A stretch of 34,234 nt of DNA from an uncultured Pseudomonadota bacterium (GCA_949295025.1 CASFJK010000015.1:1-34234), one strand, 5' to 3'. Numbered from the stretch's first letter, positions 1 to 7,875 are shown. Notes: a model not told the origin generated them from the sequence alone. Made by a program: numbers and translations.

Positions 1-49
1 AGAGCAAACAAGCCACAACCCGACAACAGGTTAACACAGATTTTATCAT
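1..49 (-). CDS. N-terminal fragment of a secreted or membrane protein
   Basis: This minus-strand gene runs off the left edge; only its first 16 codons are visible. The start is supported by a strong GGAGG Shine-Dalgarno six bases upstream (complement of 56-60). The visible residues are a short basic start (MIKS) followed by a hydrophobic, cysteine-containing stretch (VLTCCRVVACLL), which looks like a signal peptide or first membrane segment. Nothing more can be said about function. A promoter-like TTGCAA followed by an A tract and TATTAT/TATAGA lies about 40-70 bases upstream on the same strand, but hexamer spacing is ambiguous. Confidence 0.5.
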   Translation of the reverse strand, partial: MIKSVLTCCRVVACLL

Positions 50-207
50 AATACGCCTCCATGAATAATAGAATTAAAGCCTATACTATCTATAATAAAC
101 CTTTTTTTTTTTTTGCAACTGGAAATTAAATTTGTATGACTTTAAAAAGGAAGATAAAAAAATGAAAATTTGTTTTGAATGGAAATAATATTTGTTTAAA
201 TAAAGGA

Positions 208-235
208 AAAGCCTCTCGATTGAGAGGCTTTTTTG
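208..235 (-). terminator. Intrinsic terminator downstream of the cysteine-rich protein gene
   Basis: A seven-base-pair GC-rich stem (GCCTCTC at 211-217, GAGAGGC at 222-228) with a four-base loop is flanked by A and T runs. It starts directly after the TAA of the minus-strand gene. The better T run (229-234) reads on the plus strand, so it may work in both directions. Confidence 0.75.
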
Positions 236-1420
236 TTAAAGTTTGTTTAGACAACTATTAGAAATTTCTTTTCCGTTATCAATGCAAACAATATGGTCGG
301 TATTTTGAACACAGGTTCCGCAAAAAGCTCCTGAATATCCCCAATTACCGCGACCGGCACATTCACAACGAAAAACTTTAGAACCATCTCGTTTAACACA
401 TGTTTCTGCAACTTTAACTACAGATCCATGAACATTATCATAACAATTGGTCATTCCTTTGTCGCTCAAACCTTGATAAAAGCCCATTTTGCAAAGTGGA
501 GTTTTTCTGCGACATTCAACTGTTTTTCCGTCTTTTCCATAAAATTGAGAACCATAACTGCCGTTGCAGTCAGAGCTATAGGTTGTGGGACAATCACAGT
601 TTTTATATAAAGTGATTTCATTGCCATGACCATTAAAAAACTTAATGTAATCTCCACTAACTTCGTATGCCGGATTTTCTGTGCGACAAGAATAACTATC
701 ATATTTATATGCCGTATCAACTGCACACTTAAAAGCAATTTCCTCACTATAGTTTTGGCAGATTAAAAAGTTATTTTCATTACCGCAATGTTTGGCAACT
801 TCATCCAAAAAAGCTTGCGAACGCAATTTGCCTATAAAAGAAAAAGGATAGAGTTTGGGGTTGCATTTGCAATTTTCATAGCGAATTTGTCCGTTATTTT
901 CTCGGCAAGAAGATCTTTCATCAATAATTTTTTCGGGATCAGCACAACTGGCATCATTGGTATATCTAAAATATTTACAATTGCACTCTGAAGCCACCAA
1001 TTGTGAAGATGAACTGTCTTGACATAAATTTCCGCCCAATAAGCGATTGTCATTGGGAAAATAAGGTGATGTAGCTTGATAACTGCATGATTTTGAATCA
1101 TATTTAAATATGGATGGATCACACTGACAATATTTATATTTTGTAGAATCTGTTGGGCAAGGAGTAGAAAGAGTTCTTGGAGCAGAACAATTTTCTTTGG
1201 TATAATTATATCCGTTACAATTTCCAAATTCGGGATAAAAACTATCTGGAGCTTCAAAAGTTAAATCTTTTTCTTGATAATCCGGCAAAAAAATAGCTTC
1301 TGCAGTTTGATAGCTGTTTGACTGTATATGTTCAGACTGCAATTCTAAAGAAAAAGCCCAAATATTGGTCGAGGTAAAAAGAAAACCTGCCAATACAGTA
1401 AAAAATAAATATTTTTTCAT
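236..1420 (-). CDS. Cysteine-rich secreted protein with five CxC modules
   Basis: Function unknown. From the second methionine (preferred start at 1420) the protein begins with a basic tip, a hydrophobic core and an NIWA-like cleavage site, so it is probably exported. The mature part of roughly 370 residues holds about 30 cysteines. Five repeats of a CxC pair (CQC, CNC, CKC, CDC, CEC) are mostly preceded by an aromatic or basic residue and by another cysteine some 10-30 residues upstream, giving a C...CxC...C module. No catalytic motif is recognised. The upstream ATG at 1435 would leave only about a 14-base leader after the predicted promoter and has no ribosome site; the ATG at 1420 has a weak GGAAA. 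An extracellular, disulfide-rich, EGF-like or adhesin-like role is possible but unproven. Confidence 0.8.
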   Translation of the reverse strand: MKKYLFFTVLAGFLFTSTNIWAFSLELQSEHIQSNSYQTAEAIFLPDYQEKDLTFEAPDSFYPEFGNCNGYNYTKENCSAPRTLSTPCPTDSTKYKYCQCDPSIFKYDSKSCSYQATSPYFPNDNRLLGGNLCQDSSSSQLVASECNCKYFRYTNDASCADPEKIIDERSSCRENNGQIRYENCKCNPKLYPFSFIGKLRSQAFLDEVAKHCGNENNFLICQNYSEEIAFKCAVDTAYKYDSYSCRTENPAYEVSGDYIKFFNGHGNEITLYKNCDCPTTYSSDCNGSYGSQFYGKDGKTVECRRKTPLCKMGFYQGLSDKGMTNCYDNVHGSVVKVAETCVKRDGSKVFRCECAGRGNWGYSGAFCGTCVQNTDHIVCIDNGKEISNSCLNKL

Positions 1421-1455
1421 TTGTGTTTTCCGCATTAAAATACAAAACTATCTTG

Positions 1456-1484
1456 TTTATAAGGGATTTGTTACAAAAAATCAA
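1456..1484 (-). promoter_or_regulatory. Sigma-70-type promoter for the cysteine-rich protein gene
   Basis: On the minus strand TTGATT (1479-1484) and TATAAA (1456-1461) are 17 bases apart. The expected transcription start near 1449 leaves about 29 bases before the ATG at 1420. A 9-bp inverted repeat flanks the -35 box. Confidence 0.6.
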
Positions 1485-1510
1485 TAGAGTAAAAGTGACA
1501 GTTTTGTAAC

Positions 1511-1543
1511 AAAAAAAGGTGTTCTGTTAAACACCTTTTTTTT
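1511..1543 (-). terminator. Intrinsic terminator after the M23 peptidase gene
   Basis: GGTGTT (1518-1523) pairs with AACACC (1530-1535) around a six-base loop. Seven A's on one side and eight T's on the other extend the stem and give a U tract in either direction. It lies just past the stop of the minus-strand peptidase gene. Confidence 0.8.
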
Positions 1544-1549
1544 GTTTAT

Positions 1550-2962
1550 TTACTTTTTGGCTAATTTATTTTTATCTTTCATAGCAAACATTTTACTATA
1601 AGAAGATTTTATATCACTGACCATAGTCTTAAATTTCTTCAAGTCTTTTCCAGCCAGATTATTTCCTGTTGCGGCTCTAATCGTGGTCGGGTTAACACGT
1701 TTGCCGTTTCTAACTACTTCATAATGCAAGTGTGGACCTGTAGACAATCCGGTTGAACCTACATAACCAATAACTTGTCCTTGTTTAACGCGAACACCGG
1801 GACGAATTCCTTTGGCAAATTTCCACATATGTCCATAAGCTGTTGAATATTCGGAATTATGGCGAATTTTAATATAATTACCATATCCGCCATTATATTT
1901 TGCCACTTGAACCACACCATCACCACCGGCAAAAATTTTGGTTCCTTTAGGTGCGGCATAGTCAACACCCCAGTGAATAATCCAACGTTTTTTAATCGGG
2001 TGTCTTCTTTTACCGAAAGGAGATGAAATACGAGCATTTTGGAAGGCTAAAGGCTTTTTATGTAAAGTCTTTTTCATAGCTTGTCCTTTTTCGGTATAAT
2101 AATCAGAGTTGCCTTTAGCATCAGTATATCTATATAAAGATACTTTTTCGTTGCGGAGTTGTAAACCGGCATACAAAATATTGCCATATGAAGCAACTTT
2201 ACCGTCTTTGGTGATATTATTTTCAAAAATAATTTCAAATTTATCACCTTTACGAACATCTCTTCTAAAATCAACAGAATAAGAGAAGATTTTGATAAAC
2301 TCTTGAACAATTTTGTTCGGCACACCTTGATTGTTCATGGATTTTGATAAAGATCCGCTGATGCTGCCGTTAGCACTGTTGATTTCGGTGATTAATTCTT
2401 CTTCATTAACGCGAGGAGAAAATTTACCATTCTTATCTTTTTCCAATACATAGCTTTTAATTTTATTTTCATGAATGGTAATACTTTCTAGAGATGAAAG
2501 TTTTTTCAACTTATTATCATAAACACCATTGATAACAATTTTTTGACCAATACGGATGTTAGCCGGATTGTAAACCTTTTTGAAGGATAGATACAAATTA
2601 TGAGCCTCCTCATAGCTGAGACCCATAGATTGCAAAATCGAAATAAAATTATCGCCTTTTTTAATGGTGAACTGTTTTTGAATATCTTTCTCACGCTGAT
2701 AACTGTCCACCATATCAAAGAGCGAGCGTATGTTAACGATTCTTTCAGCGGGATAAACAGTGGACGTATCTTCAATATTTTCGCTGATTGTATTTTCCAG
2801 CATAAGATAATCAGTATGATCCTGATAAGAAACAGAAGCGTTTACACTGGTGTTGTTTGCCAGCGACAAAACAAAAGCAGAAGTCACGGCCAGAGCATAC
2901 CCAAGCGTAATGACTCTATGTTTGTGTTTTGGTTTAATATTATTAATAAGTTTTAACACCAT
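1550..2962 (-). CDS. LysM/M23 family murein DD-endopeptidase, MepM-like
   Basis: Zinc endopeptidase expected to cleave peptidoglycan peptide cross-links in the periplasm and so make room for cell-wall growth. A hydrophobic segment near residues 18-35 is an uncleaved anchor or signal peptide. A LysM-like, OapA-type segment covers about 97-145 (IKKGDNF to IGQKIVI). A middle MepM-type domain precedes the M23 domain at about 308-430. All metal and catalytic residues are visible: H330 and D334 in HWGVD, H378 in YGH, and H411/H413 in GPHLH. An active enzyme is therefore expected. The 470-residue length fits this family. It is a single gene, with its own promoter at 3018-3045 and a terminator at 1511-1543. 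Confidence 0.93.
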   Translation of the reverse strand: MVLKLINNIKPKHKHRVITLGYALAVTSAFVLSLANNTSVNASVSYQDHTDYLMLENTISENIEDTSTVYPAERIVNIRSLFDMVDSYQREKDIQKQFTIKKGDNFISILQSMGLSYEEAHNLYLSFKKVYNPANIRIGQKIVINGVYDNKLKKLSSLESITIHENKIKSYVLEKDKNGKFSPRVNEEELITEINSANGSISGSLSKSMNNQGVPNKIVQEFIKIFSYSVDFRRDVRKGDKFEIIFENNITKDGKVASYGNILYAGLQLRNEKVSLYRYTDAKGNSDYYTEKGQAMKKTLHKKPLAFQNARISSPFGKRRHPIKKRWIIHWGVDYAAPKGTKIFAGGDGVVQVAKYNGGYGNYIKIRHNSEYSTAYGHMWKFAKGIRPGVRVKQGQVIGYVGSTGLSTGPHLHYEVVRNGKRVNPTTIRAATGNNLAGKDLKKFKTMVSDIKSSYSKMFAMKDKNKLAKK

Positions 2963-3017
2963 TAAAAGACCACGTTGTTAAATTTAAAAAAATATTGTTG
3001 GTTCACCAACATCCAAA

Positions 3018-3045
3018 AATATAAAATCAAATTTGCAAAGTTCAA
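3018..3045 (-). promoter_or_regulatory. Probable promoter of the M23 peptidase gene
   Basis: Minus-strand TTGAAC (3040-3045) and TATATT (3018-3023) with a 16-base spacer. The predicted start near 3011 sits at the edge of a 14-base palindrome (2997-3010, GTTGGT/ACCAAC), which could be a 5' hairpin or an operator. The rest of 3046-3216 is AT-rich DNA in which I see no gene. Confidence 0.5.
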
Positions 3046-3216
3046 ATTAAAATTAGTTTTGAATGTGTATAACTAACAATGTATTTTTTTATAATACCTT
3101 AAAAAATTTAATATTTTGATAATAAGATAAAACATTATAAAGTTTGGAAAAACAAAAAGTTATAAAAAATAAAAAACACAAAATGCAAAAATATTATTTT
3201 TTTTATAAAAAAGTAC

Positions 3217-3245
3217 TTGCATTTATTTTTTTTGTTATGTATAAG
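3217..3245 (+). promoter_or_regulatory. Promoter of tRNA-Asp
   Basis: TTGCAT (3217-3222) and TATAAG (3240-3245) are separated by exactly 17 bases, with the tRNA 5' end 18 bases after the -10 box. Confidence 0.7.
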
Positions 3246-3263
3246 ATACCTCGTAGTCACCGT

Positions 3264-3340
3264 GGGGGTGTAGCTCAGTTGGTTAGAGCGCCTGCCTGTC
3301 ACGCAGGAGGTCGCGAGTTCGAGCCTCGTCACTCCCGCCA
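3264..3340 (+). tRNA. tRNA-Asp (anticodon GTC)
   Basis: A complete 77-base cloverleaf. The acceptor GGGGGTG pairs with CACTCCC (one G-U). The D arm contains AGTTGGTTA. The anticodon stem CCTGC/GCAGG carries loop CTGTCAC, giving anticodon GTC for aspartate. The T arm is GCGAG/CTCGT with TTCGAGC. The 3' CCA is encoded. It is a single-gene unit with its own promoter and terminator. Confidence 0.98.
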
Positions 3341-3342
3341 TT

Positions 3343-3371
3343 AAAAAGCCCGTCGAAAGATGGGCTTTTTT
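3343..3371 (+). terminator. Intrinsic terminator of tRNA-Asp
   Basis: GCCCGTC (3348-3354) pairs with GATGGGC (3359-3365) around a GAAA tetraloop, with five A's before and six T's after. It begins three bases past the tRNA CCA. Confidence 0.9.
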
Positions 3372-3489
3372 AGTATAAGTAGCTAAGATGTTTATGTCAG
3401 ATGCATAAGGAAAATTTGCCAATTAAATGTAAAAATTTTTATTCCTTTTAATAAATAATGGATAAAATGTAAAAAAACACGGCGGTAAT

Positions 3490-4143
3490 ATGTTAGAAAT
3501 AGCTTTAGATGAAAATCAAAATAATATATTTTTGAATCAAGTTCGTCCTGTCTTTCTTGTGCAAGAATTTCAGAATCTCGGCTTGGATTCTTATCGCCAA
3601 AAAGCCAGAGAATTAATCTCTCAATATGCAGAAGAACCAATTGTTATTGTGCATAATCATGTTTCTGATTTTTCTTTGAATAAATTTGCATTGGCTTTGT
3701 TTATTGAGTCTTGCCTTCAAGAAAACAAAATAGATTGTGTTGTACTTAAAGTTAAAAATGCCATGGAAGCAACACAAAATTACAAACCTTATGTCGCCTT
3801 ATGTGTTGCGCTCAAATTTGCAATGCGTTTAAGCCAAGAAAAAGTATCTACGGCTTATCAAGAAATTTTTGATACAGGCTATTTGGGATTATACATAAGT
3901 AAAGATTATCTAACCCAAACAGCCACTTTCTTTCTCAAAAATGGAAAAAAATTATTAAATATTGAAGGTAAAAATTTAGAAGATGCCTTAGTTATAATAG
4001 GAATAATGAAAGCGTTTTCTTTGGCACAGCTTCCTTATACAATTCAAGCCAAATTCAAATTTGACAAACAAGAACCTGCCGACAATATTGAAAATATTGT
4101 GCAGCGTGTTTGCAACTTTGTTATTCCTTATCTTCCGGCTTGA
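3490..4143 (+). CDS. Hypothetical protein, 217 aa
   Basis: I do not recognise this protein. It has no signal peptide or clear membrane segment and reads as a mixed alpha/beta cytoplasmic protein. A hydrophobic strand (PIVIVHNHVSDF, near residue 50) is followed by alternating helices and strands. The start has an imperfect GGCGG four bases upstream. It ends in TGA and its last 16 bases overlap the 3' end of the convergent ELM1-like gene, with no terminator between. Codon use and base composition match the neighbours. Confidence 0.75.
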   Translation: MLEIALDENQNNIFLNQVRPVFLVQEFQNLGLDSYRQKARELISQYAEEPIVIVHNHVSDFSLNKFALALFIESCLQENKIDCVVLKVKNAMEATQNYKPYVALCVALKFAMRLSQEKVSTAYQEIFDTGYLGLYISKDYLTQTATFFLKNGKKLLNIEGKNLEDALVIIGIMKAFSLAQLPYTIQAKFKFDKQEPADNIENIVQRVCNFVIPYLPA

Positions 4144-5435
4144 GATTTTATCAAAGGTACAGCTTTATTGATTAAGGTTTCGGCATAAACCCGTAACGGA
4201 TTTGACAACACAAGAGGAGTTAAATCTTGTGGTTCCATATTCATATGGCAAGCCAAATTAACAAACTCATCCCAATCAATGGCATATTTAGGGCACAGAA
4301 GTTTATAGAGATTGTGACAATCATATCGGACAGAAGGGGAGACATATAATCCCAAGCAGCTGATAGATGTTGGAATGGCTGCATTGGCAGTTTCGCAACA
4401 AGAATAGCTATCCATGCTGTGAACGACTAATGTGTTTTCATAGCCTAAAATTCCGGGATAAATATTTCCCAATTTTTGTTGCAATTTAAATTCTTGTTCA
4501 TATTTTCCTGAATAAAGACGCCAGTTTTCAGGAGTTTTATCATTTTCTGTAAGAGCAATTCTTTTGCAGTTGTAAAAAATAATATCCGGATTCGTCAAAG
4601 ACTGTTCATATAAAAAATCAGAAACATTGCTTGGTGTTCGCGGACCGTTTACAAAAATCACGCCATAATTTTGTTTAACCAAGCGCAGCGCATCGGAAAA
4701 CAATTTTTGAGCATAATTAAGGTCAAAAATGATTTCGCCCCCATCGACGCGCCCGCCTAAGCAGAAAACAACTTTTTTGCTTTTATTGATATAAGTTTGA
4801 AACTTTTCCATCAAAGATTTGAGATCGCTATCCTTATTCAAAAGTTTTAATTTTTGTTTGAACTCTTCAAATTTTGTAAGCACCTTTTTTCTGGAAAAGT
4901 TATTAATGGTTCCGATTGTGATTAAAACTTTTTTACGTAGTTTTTTATTTTGCAAAAGTCTGATTCTTGAACTGAGTGTTAAAATATGTTTAGGAACATT
5001 AATGAGGTCAACATATTTATAATTATGCAGTTTACTGGTAATAACACTGGTAAAAACAAAGCCGAGTTGATGCTCTTTATAATATTCTTTTATTGTGCGA
5101 CAAAGCATATCGGCATTTTTACCGGCATTAAGGCTTTCGCTCAAATTATATGCCGTAATAAAAATACGGGGAACAAAATTTATGCGAGAAAAATAAGCAT
5201 CAAGCATCTTAAAAATATCATTTTTAAAAGCTGAATAATTTTTATATTGAGAAAAATGTATAGCTTTTTTAACATCCGTGTAAGTTTGCACATCTAAAGG
5301 AAGTATAAATGCTTTTTCAATGTCTTGATTCGTTCCGGTAATATCATTAATGGCTTGAATCGCACCTAAAACTTGGTTTCTGGAACCAACATCGGCAATG
5401 GCTAATGAAAATGCATAAATTTTATTATAATTCAT
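4128..5435 (-). CDS. ELM1-like putative glycosyltransferase (GT-B-type)
   Basis: Likely a divergent member of the mitochondrial fission ELM1/GtrOC1-like family, which is frequent in Alphaproteobacteria and thought to be GT-B-type glycosyltransferases of cell-surface sugars; the substrate is unknown. Visible signatures in order: an N-terminal DVGSRNQVLG loop (the family's GxxNQ nucleotide-binding region), a P-R-IFITAYNL strand, VDLINVPKH, then in the C-terminal lobe LGGRVDGGE, VNGPRTPSNV, YPGILGYENT and a VVHSMDSYSCCET acceptor-like motif. The start at 5435 is chosen because it has AAGG seven bases upstream; an ATG eight codons earlier has none. No signal peptide. The family call rests on motif resemblance only. 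Confidence 0.6.
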   Translation of the reverse strand: MNYNKIYAFSLAIADVGSRNQVLGAIQAINDITGTNQDIEKAFILPLDVQTYTDVKKAIHFSQYKNYSAFKNDIFKMLDAYFSRINFVPRIFITAYNLSESLNAGKNADMLCRTIKEYYKEHQLGFVFTSVITSKLHNYKYVDLINVPKHILTLSSRIRLLQNKKLRKKVLITIGTINNFSRKKVLTKFEEFKQKLKLLNKDSDLKSLMEKFQTYINKSKKVVFCLGGRVDGGEIIFDLNYAQKLFSDALRLVKQNYGVIFVNGPRTPSNVSDFLYEQSLTNPDIIFYNCKRIALTENDKTPENWRLYSGKYEQEFKLQQKLGNIYPGILGYENTLVVHSMDSYSCCETANAAIPTSISCLGLYVSPSVRYDCHNLYKLLCPKYAIDWDEFVNLACHMNMEPQDLTPLVLSNPLRVYAETLINKAVPLIKSQAGR

Positions 5436-5483
5436 TTTGTTACCTTGAAAATAAAACAATTATGGCAGAAAAAAGTTTTCTGA

Positions 5484-5511
5484 TTGCTAAATAAAATTAA
5501 GTGAATATAAT
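5484..5511 (+). promoter_or_regulatory. Promoter of the 128-aa hypothetical gene
   Basis: TTGCTA (5484-5489), a 16-base spacer and a perfect TATAAT (5506-5511). The start codon lies about 27 bases past the predicted transcription start. Confidence 0.65.
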
Positions 5512-5544
5512 TAAAAAATCGTCAACAAACAAAAGGTTAAGATA

Positions 5545-5931
5545 ATGGACTTTAGTAAGCAGTTAGCTGTTATCAATAAATTAAAATCATTGGTCAAAAT
5601 TCCCAGAAGCTTTCGCAGACAAAATGCTGATAACCTGATATCAGAAGATATCGCTAAAAAAATTCAAAAAAGCTCATATGATAAGTCTCATACTCTGCAA
5701 AAAGATCAATATACACCGCCTTATGAAGAAATTGCTGAACAGTTGCAAGTCGCCAATGATCAAATTTTTCGGGCAGCAGTTTTTAATTTAAGCAATATTG
5801 CTATGAACCGTAAAAATTATATGCCTGCAATTTTAGCCATATTGGAAAAAACTTTGGAAGATAAAAGCAAAACCAAAGAGCAGCTTGATTATGTCCGTTC
5901 GAGAATAACACAAATTAAACAAGTTTTATAA
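5545..5931 (+). CDS. Hypothetical protein, 128 aa
   Basis: Not recognised. A small, basic, helical cytoplasmic protein. The last half (about residues 60-128) looks like a run of amphipathic helices of TPR-like or bundle type (IAEQLQVANDQI to RSRITQIKQVL). No cysteines, signal peptide or membrane segment. AAAAGG eight bases upstream supports the start, and a consensus promoter precedes it. It is transcribed alone, divergent from the ELM1-like gene. Codon use resembles the neighbours. Confidence 0.75.
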   Translation: MDFSKQLAVINKLKSLVKIPRSFRRQNADNLISEDIAKKIQKSSYDKSHTLQKDQYTPPYEEIAEQLQVANDQIFRAAVFNLSNIAMNRKNYMPAILAILEKTLEDKSKTKEQLDYVRSRITQIKQVL

Positions 5932-6070
5932 AATTAAAGAGGCATCTTTGAATGACGCCTCGGAAGGTGTGTTAGATTTTAGGCGATAAAATCTGCTGCA
6001 AGATTAAAAATAGCACAATTTATATATATTGGCAATCAAACCTTAGTTTATAAAACCAAAGTATAATTTT

Positions 6071-6535
6071 TTAGACTTTTTTGCTTCGCTTGGTTCTAAA
6101 AAAATCTTTGAGTAGGGCCGCAGCTTCATCCTTGAGAAATCCATGTTCAACAATAGGCTTGTGATGACAAGTCGGCGCATCAAAAAAACGAACGCCGTTG
6201 ATGACGGCTCCGCCTTTTTCATCAGCTGCAGCAAAATATAAATGTCCTATACGCATAAAAGAAATGGCAGCGGCGCACATGGTGCAAGGTTCTAACGTAA
6301 CATATAAATCCATATCCCATAAGCGGTTTTGAGCCAGTTTCTCACAAGCTTGTCTCATGGCTAAAATCTCAGCATGTGCAGTAGAATCTAAAGAATGTTC
6401 CGATAAATTGTGTGCTTGAGCTATAATTTCTCCGTTTTGAGGATTCACAACAATAGCCCCAATAGGAACTTCATCTTGTTGAGCGGCAAGTTTTGCCTGC
6501 AAAAGAGCCTGTTGCATATAAAAATTTTTATCCAT
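6071..6535 (-). CDS. tadA: tRNA-specific adenosine deaminase TadA
   Basis: Converts adenosine 34 to inosine in the wobble position of tRNA-Arg(ACG). The zinc and catalytic signature of the cytidine/deoxycytidylate deaminase fold is complete: H54-A-E56 supplies a zinc ligand and the proton-shuttling glutamate, and P83-C84-T-M-C87 the two cysteine ligands. The substrate-loop asparagine precedes HAE in AHNLSEHSLDSTAHAE. The length of 154 residues is normal. It lies divergent from the rRNA-modifying rluB-like gene, with a 75-base shared upstream region that holds both promoters. The stretch 5932-6070 downstream carries two small hairpins but no gene. Confidence 0.95.
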   Translation of the reverse strand: MDKNFYMQQALLQAKLAAQQDEVPIGAIVVNPQNGEIIAQAHNLSEHSLDSTAHAEILAMRQACEKLAQNRLWDMDLYVTLEPCTMCAAAISFMRIGHLYFAAADEKGGAVINGVRFFDAPTCHHKPIVEHGFLKDEAAALLKDFFRTKRSKKV

Positions 6536-6610
6536 ACTATTCCGCCCTTATTGAAAAAAAATGTTTTCTATATTAATATAACGCACAAAATAAAAAGGAA
6601 AGAAAATTTT

Positions 6611-7330
6611 ATGTCAGAAAGATTAGCTAAATTTATGGCTCGCAGTGGTGTATGTTCTCGCCGCGGTGCCGAAGAACTAATTAATCAAAAGCGCGTTACC
6701 GTAAATGGGGAGATTGTTTCTTCTCCGGCTTTTAATGTTGATGGTAGCGAAAAAATTTTATTAGATGGTGAGCCATTACCGCAAGTAGAAGATACCAGAC
6801 TTTGGGTCTATTACAAACCGGTTGGTTTGGTTACCACCCATAAAGATGAAAAAGATAGACCGACTGTGTTTCAACATTTGCCGGAAGGTTTACCTCGGGT
6901 TATTTCTATTGGTCGCTTGGACTTAAATTCAGAAGGCTTACTTCTCTTAACCAACAATGGAGAATTATCACGCAAGCTCGAGCTCCCATCCAATGGTTGG
7001 GCTCGTCGCTATAAGGTTCGTGTTCATGGTATATTAGATGAAAAAAAATTAGCAGATCTAAAAAACGGAATTGTGATAGATGGTATACAATACGGCTCTA
7101 TCAAAGCCGAAGTTGTCACCATCAAAGGAACCAATGCTTGGTTGATGGTAACATTGAGCGAAGGTAAAAATCGCGAAATTCGTAAAGTGATGAAAGCGTT
7201 GGGATTGGAAGTAAACAGACTGATTCGTTTATCATATGGTCCATTCCAGTTAGGTAACTTGCGTCCCGGCGAAGTTAAAGAAATTCCTCAAAAAGTATTA
7301 AAGGAACAATTAGGAGCCAAGTTGTCTTAA
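6611..7330 (+). CDS. rluB: 23S rRNA pseudouridine synthase, RluB/RsuA family
   Basis: Isomerises a uridine of rRNA to pseudouridine. An S4 RNA-binding domain covers about residues 1-48 (MSERLAKFMARSGVCSRR). The RsuA/RluB/E/F catalytic domain follows, with GRLDLNSEG at 101-109 and catalytic Asp104, then NREIRKVMKALGLEVNRLIR. At 239 residues it lacks the long C-terminal tail of E. coli RluB, so RluB versus RluE/F specificity is not certain. The ATG at 6611 is chosen because AAGGAAAG precedes it and the S4 domain begins there; the open frame extends further upstream into tadA but without homology. Its TAA overlaps the rsmD start by one base (TAATG), so translation is probably coupled. Confidence 0.9.
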   Translation: MSERLAKFMARSGVCSRRGAEELINQKRVTVNGEIVSSPAFNVDGSEKILLDGEPLPQVEDTRLWVYYKPVGLVTTHKDEKDRPTVFQHLPEGLPRVISIGRLDLNSEGLLLLTNNGELSRKLELPSNGWARRYKVRVHGILDEKKLADLKNGIVIDGIQYGSIKAEVVTIKGTNAWLMVTLSEGKNREIRKVMKALGLEVNRLIRLSYGPFQLGNLRPGEVKEIPQKVLKEQLGAKLS

Positions 7331-7875
7331 TGAGAATTATCGCAGGAATATATCGCGGAAAAAAATTGCTTTCGCCTCTTTCCGATAAAGTGCGACCGAC
7401 TTCAGATCGTGCACGTGAGGCAATTTTTAATATTTTATATTCAAAACTAGAAAAATCATTATCTGAAATAGACCTTTTGGATGTTTTTTCCGGCACGGGA
7501 GCTTTTGCTTTGGAAGCAATTTCTCGCGGGGTGAAATCCGCCACGCTATTGGATATTGATACAAGAGATTTACAAAAAAACATCGCCTTGTTTCCCAATG
7601 AAAAAAAACGTATTTCTGTGTTGCGTTTGAATGCGGCGCAATTGCCACCTGCTGCTAAAAAATTTGATGTTGTTTTTATGGATGCCCCATATAATAAAGG
7701 ATTGAGCGAGCAGGCCTTATTGGGGCTGTCTTCACAAAAGTGGCTGCAAAATGAGGCTCTATGCATTGTTGAAGTTGAAAAAAACGAGCAACTGAATATT
7801 CCACCGGCATATGAATTGATTGATGAAAGACAATATGGCTTAGCGCGAGTTTTATTTTTGCGTTATGCTGCTTAA
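7330..7875 (+). CDS. rsmD: 16S rRNA (guanine966-N2)-methyltransferase RsmD
   Basis: S-adenosylmethionine-dependent enzyme that methylates N2 of G966 in 16S rRNA during 30S assembly. Characteristic residues are the N-terminal MRIIAGIYRGKKL, RPTSDRAREAIFN at 22-34, the SAM-binding motif LLDVFSGTGAFALEA around 49-63, and the catalytic tetrad D118-A-P-Y (family usually DPPY). The length of 181 residues is normal. It is translationally coupled to the rluB-like gene, pairing two rRNA-modification enzymes. The 3' end overlaps the convergent DUF2125 gene by four bases and no terminator is present. Confidence 0.95.
   Translation: MRIIAGIYRGKKLLSPLSDKVRPTSDRAREAIFNILYSKLEKSLSEIDLLDVFSGTGAFALEAISRGVKSATLLDIDTRDLQKNIALFPNEKKRISVLRLNAAQLPPAAKKFDVVFMDAPYNKGLSEQALLGLSSQKWLQNEALCIVEVEKNEQLNIPPAYELIDERQYGLARVLFLRYAA

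Noticed and set aside
102-114. Thirteen-T homopolymer near the left edge
   Set aside because: Simple AT-rich promoter DNA or slippage-prone tract; no paired structure or repeat array.
3144-3344. Open frame of 66 codons across the tRNA, with a GGVAQLVRAPACHAGG-like translation
   Set aside because: This is the well-known spurious translation of a tRNA gene; the minus-strand frame 3135-3422 is the same artefact.
6410-6610. N-terminal extension of the rluB-like frame by 67 codons
   Set aside because: It overlaps tadA antisense and lacks homology; the S4 domain and ribosome site place the start at 6611.
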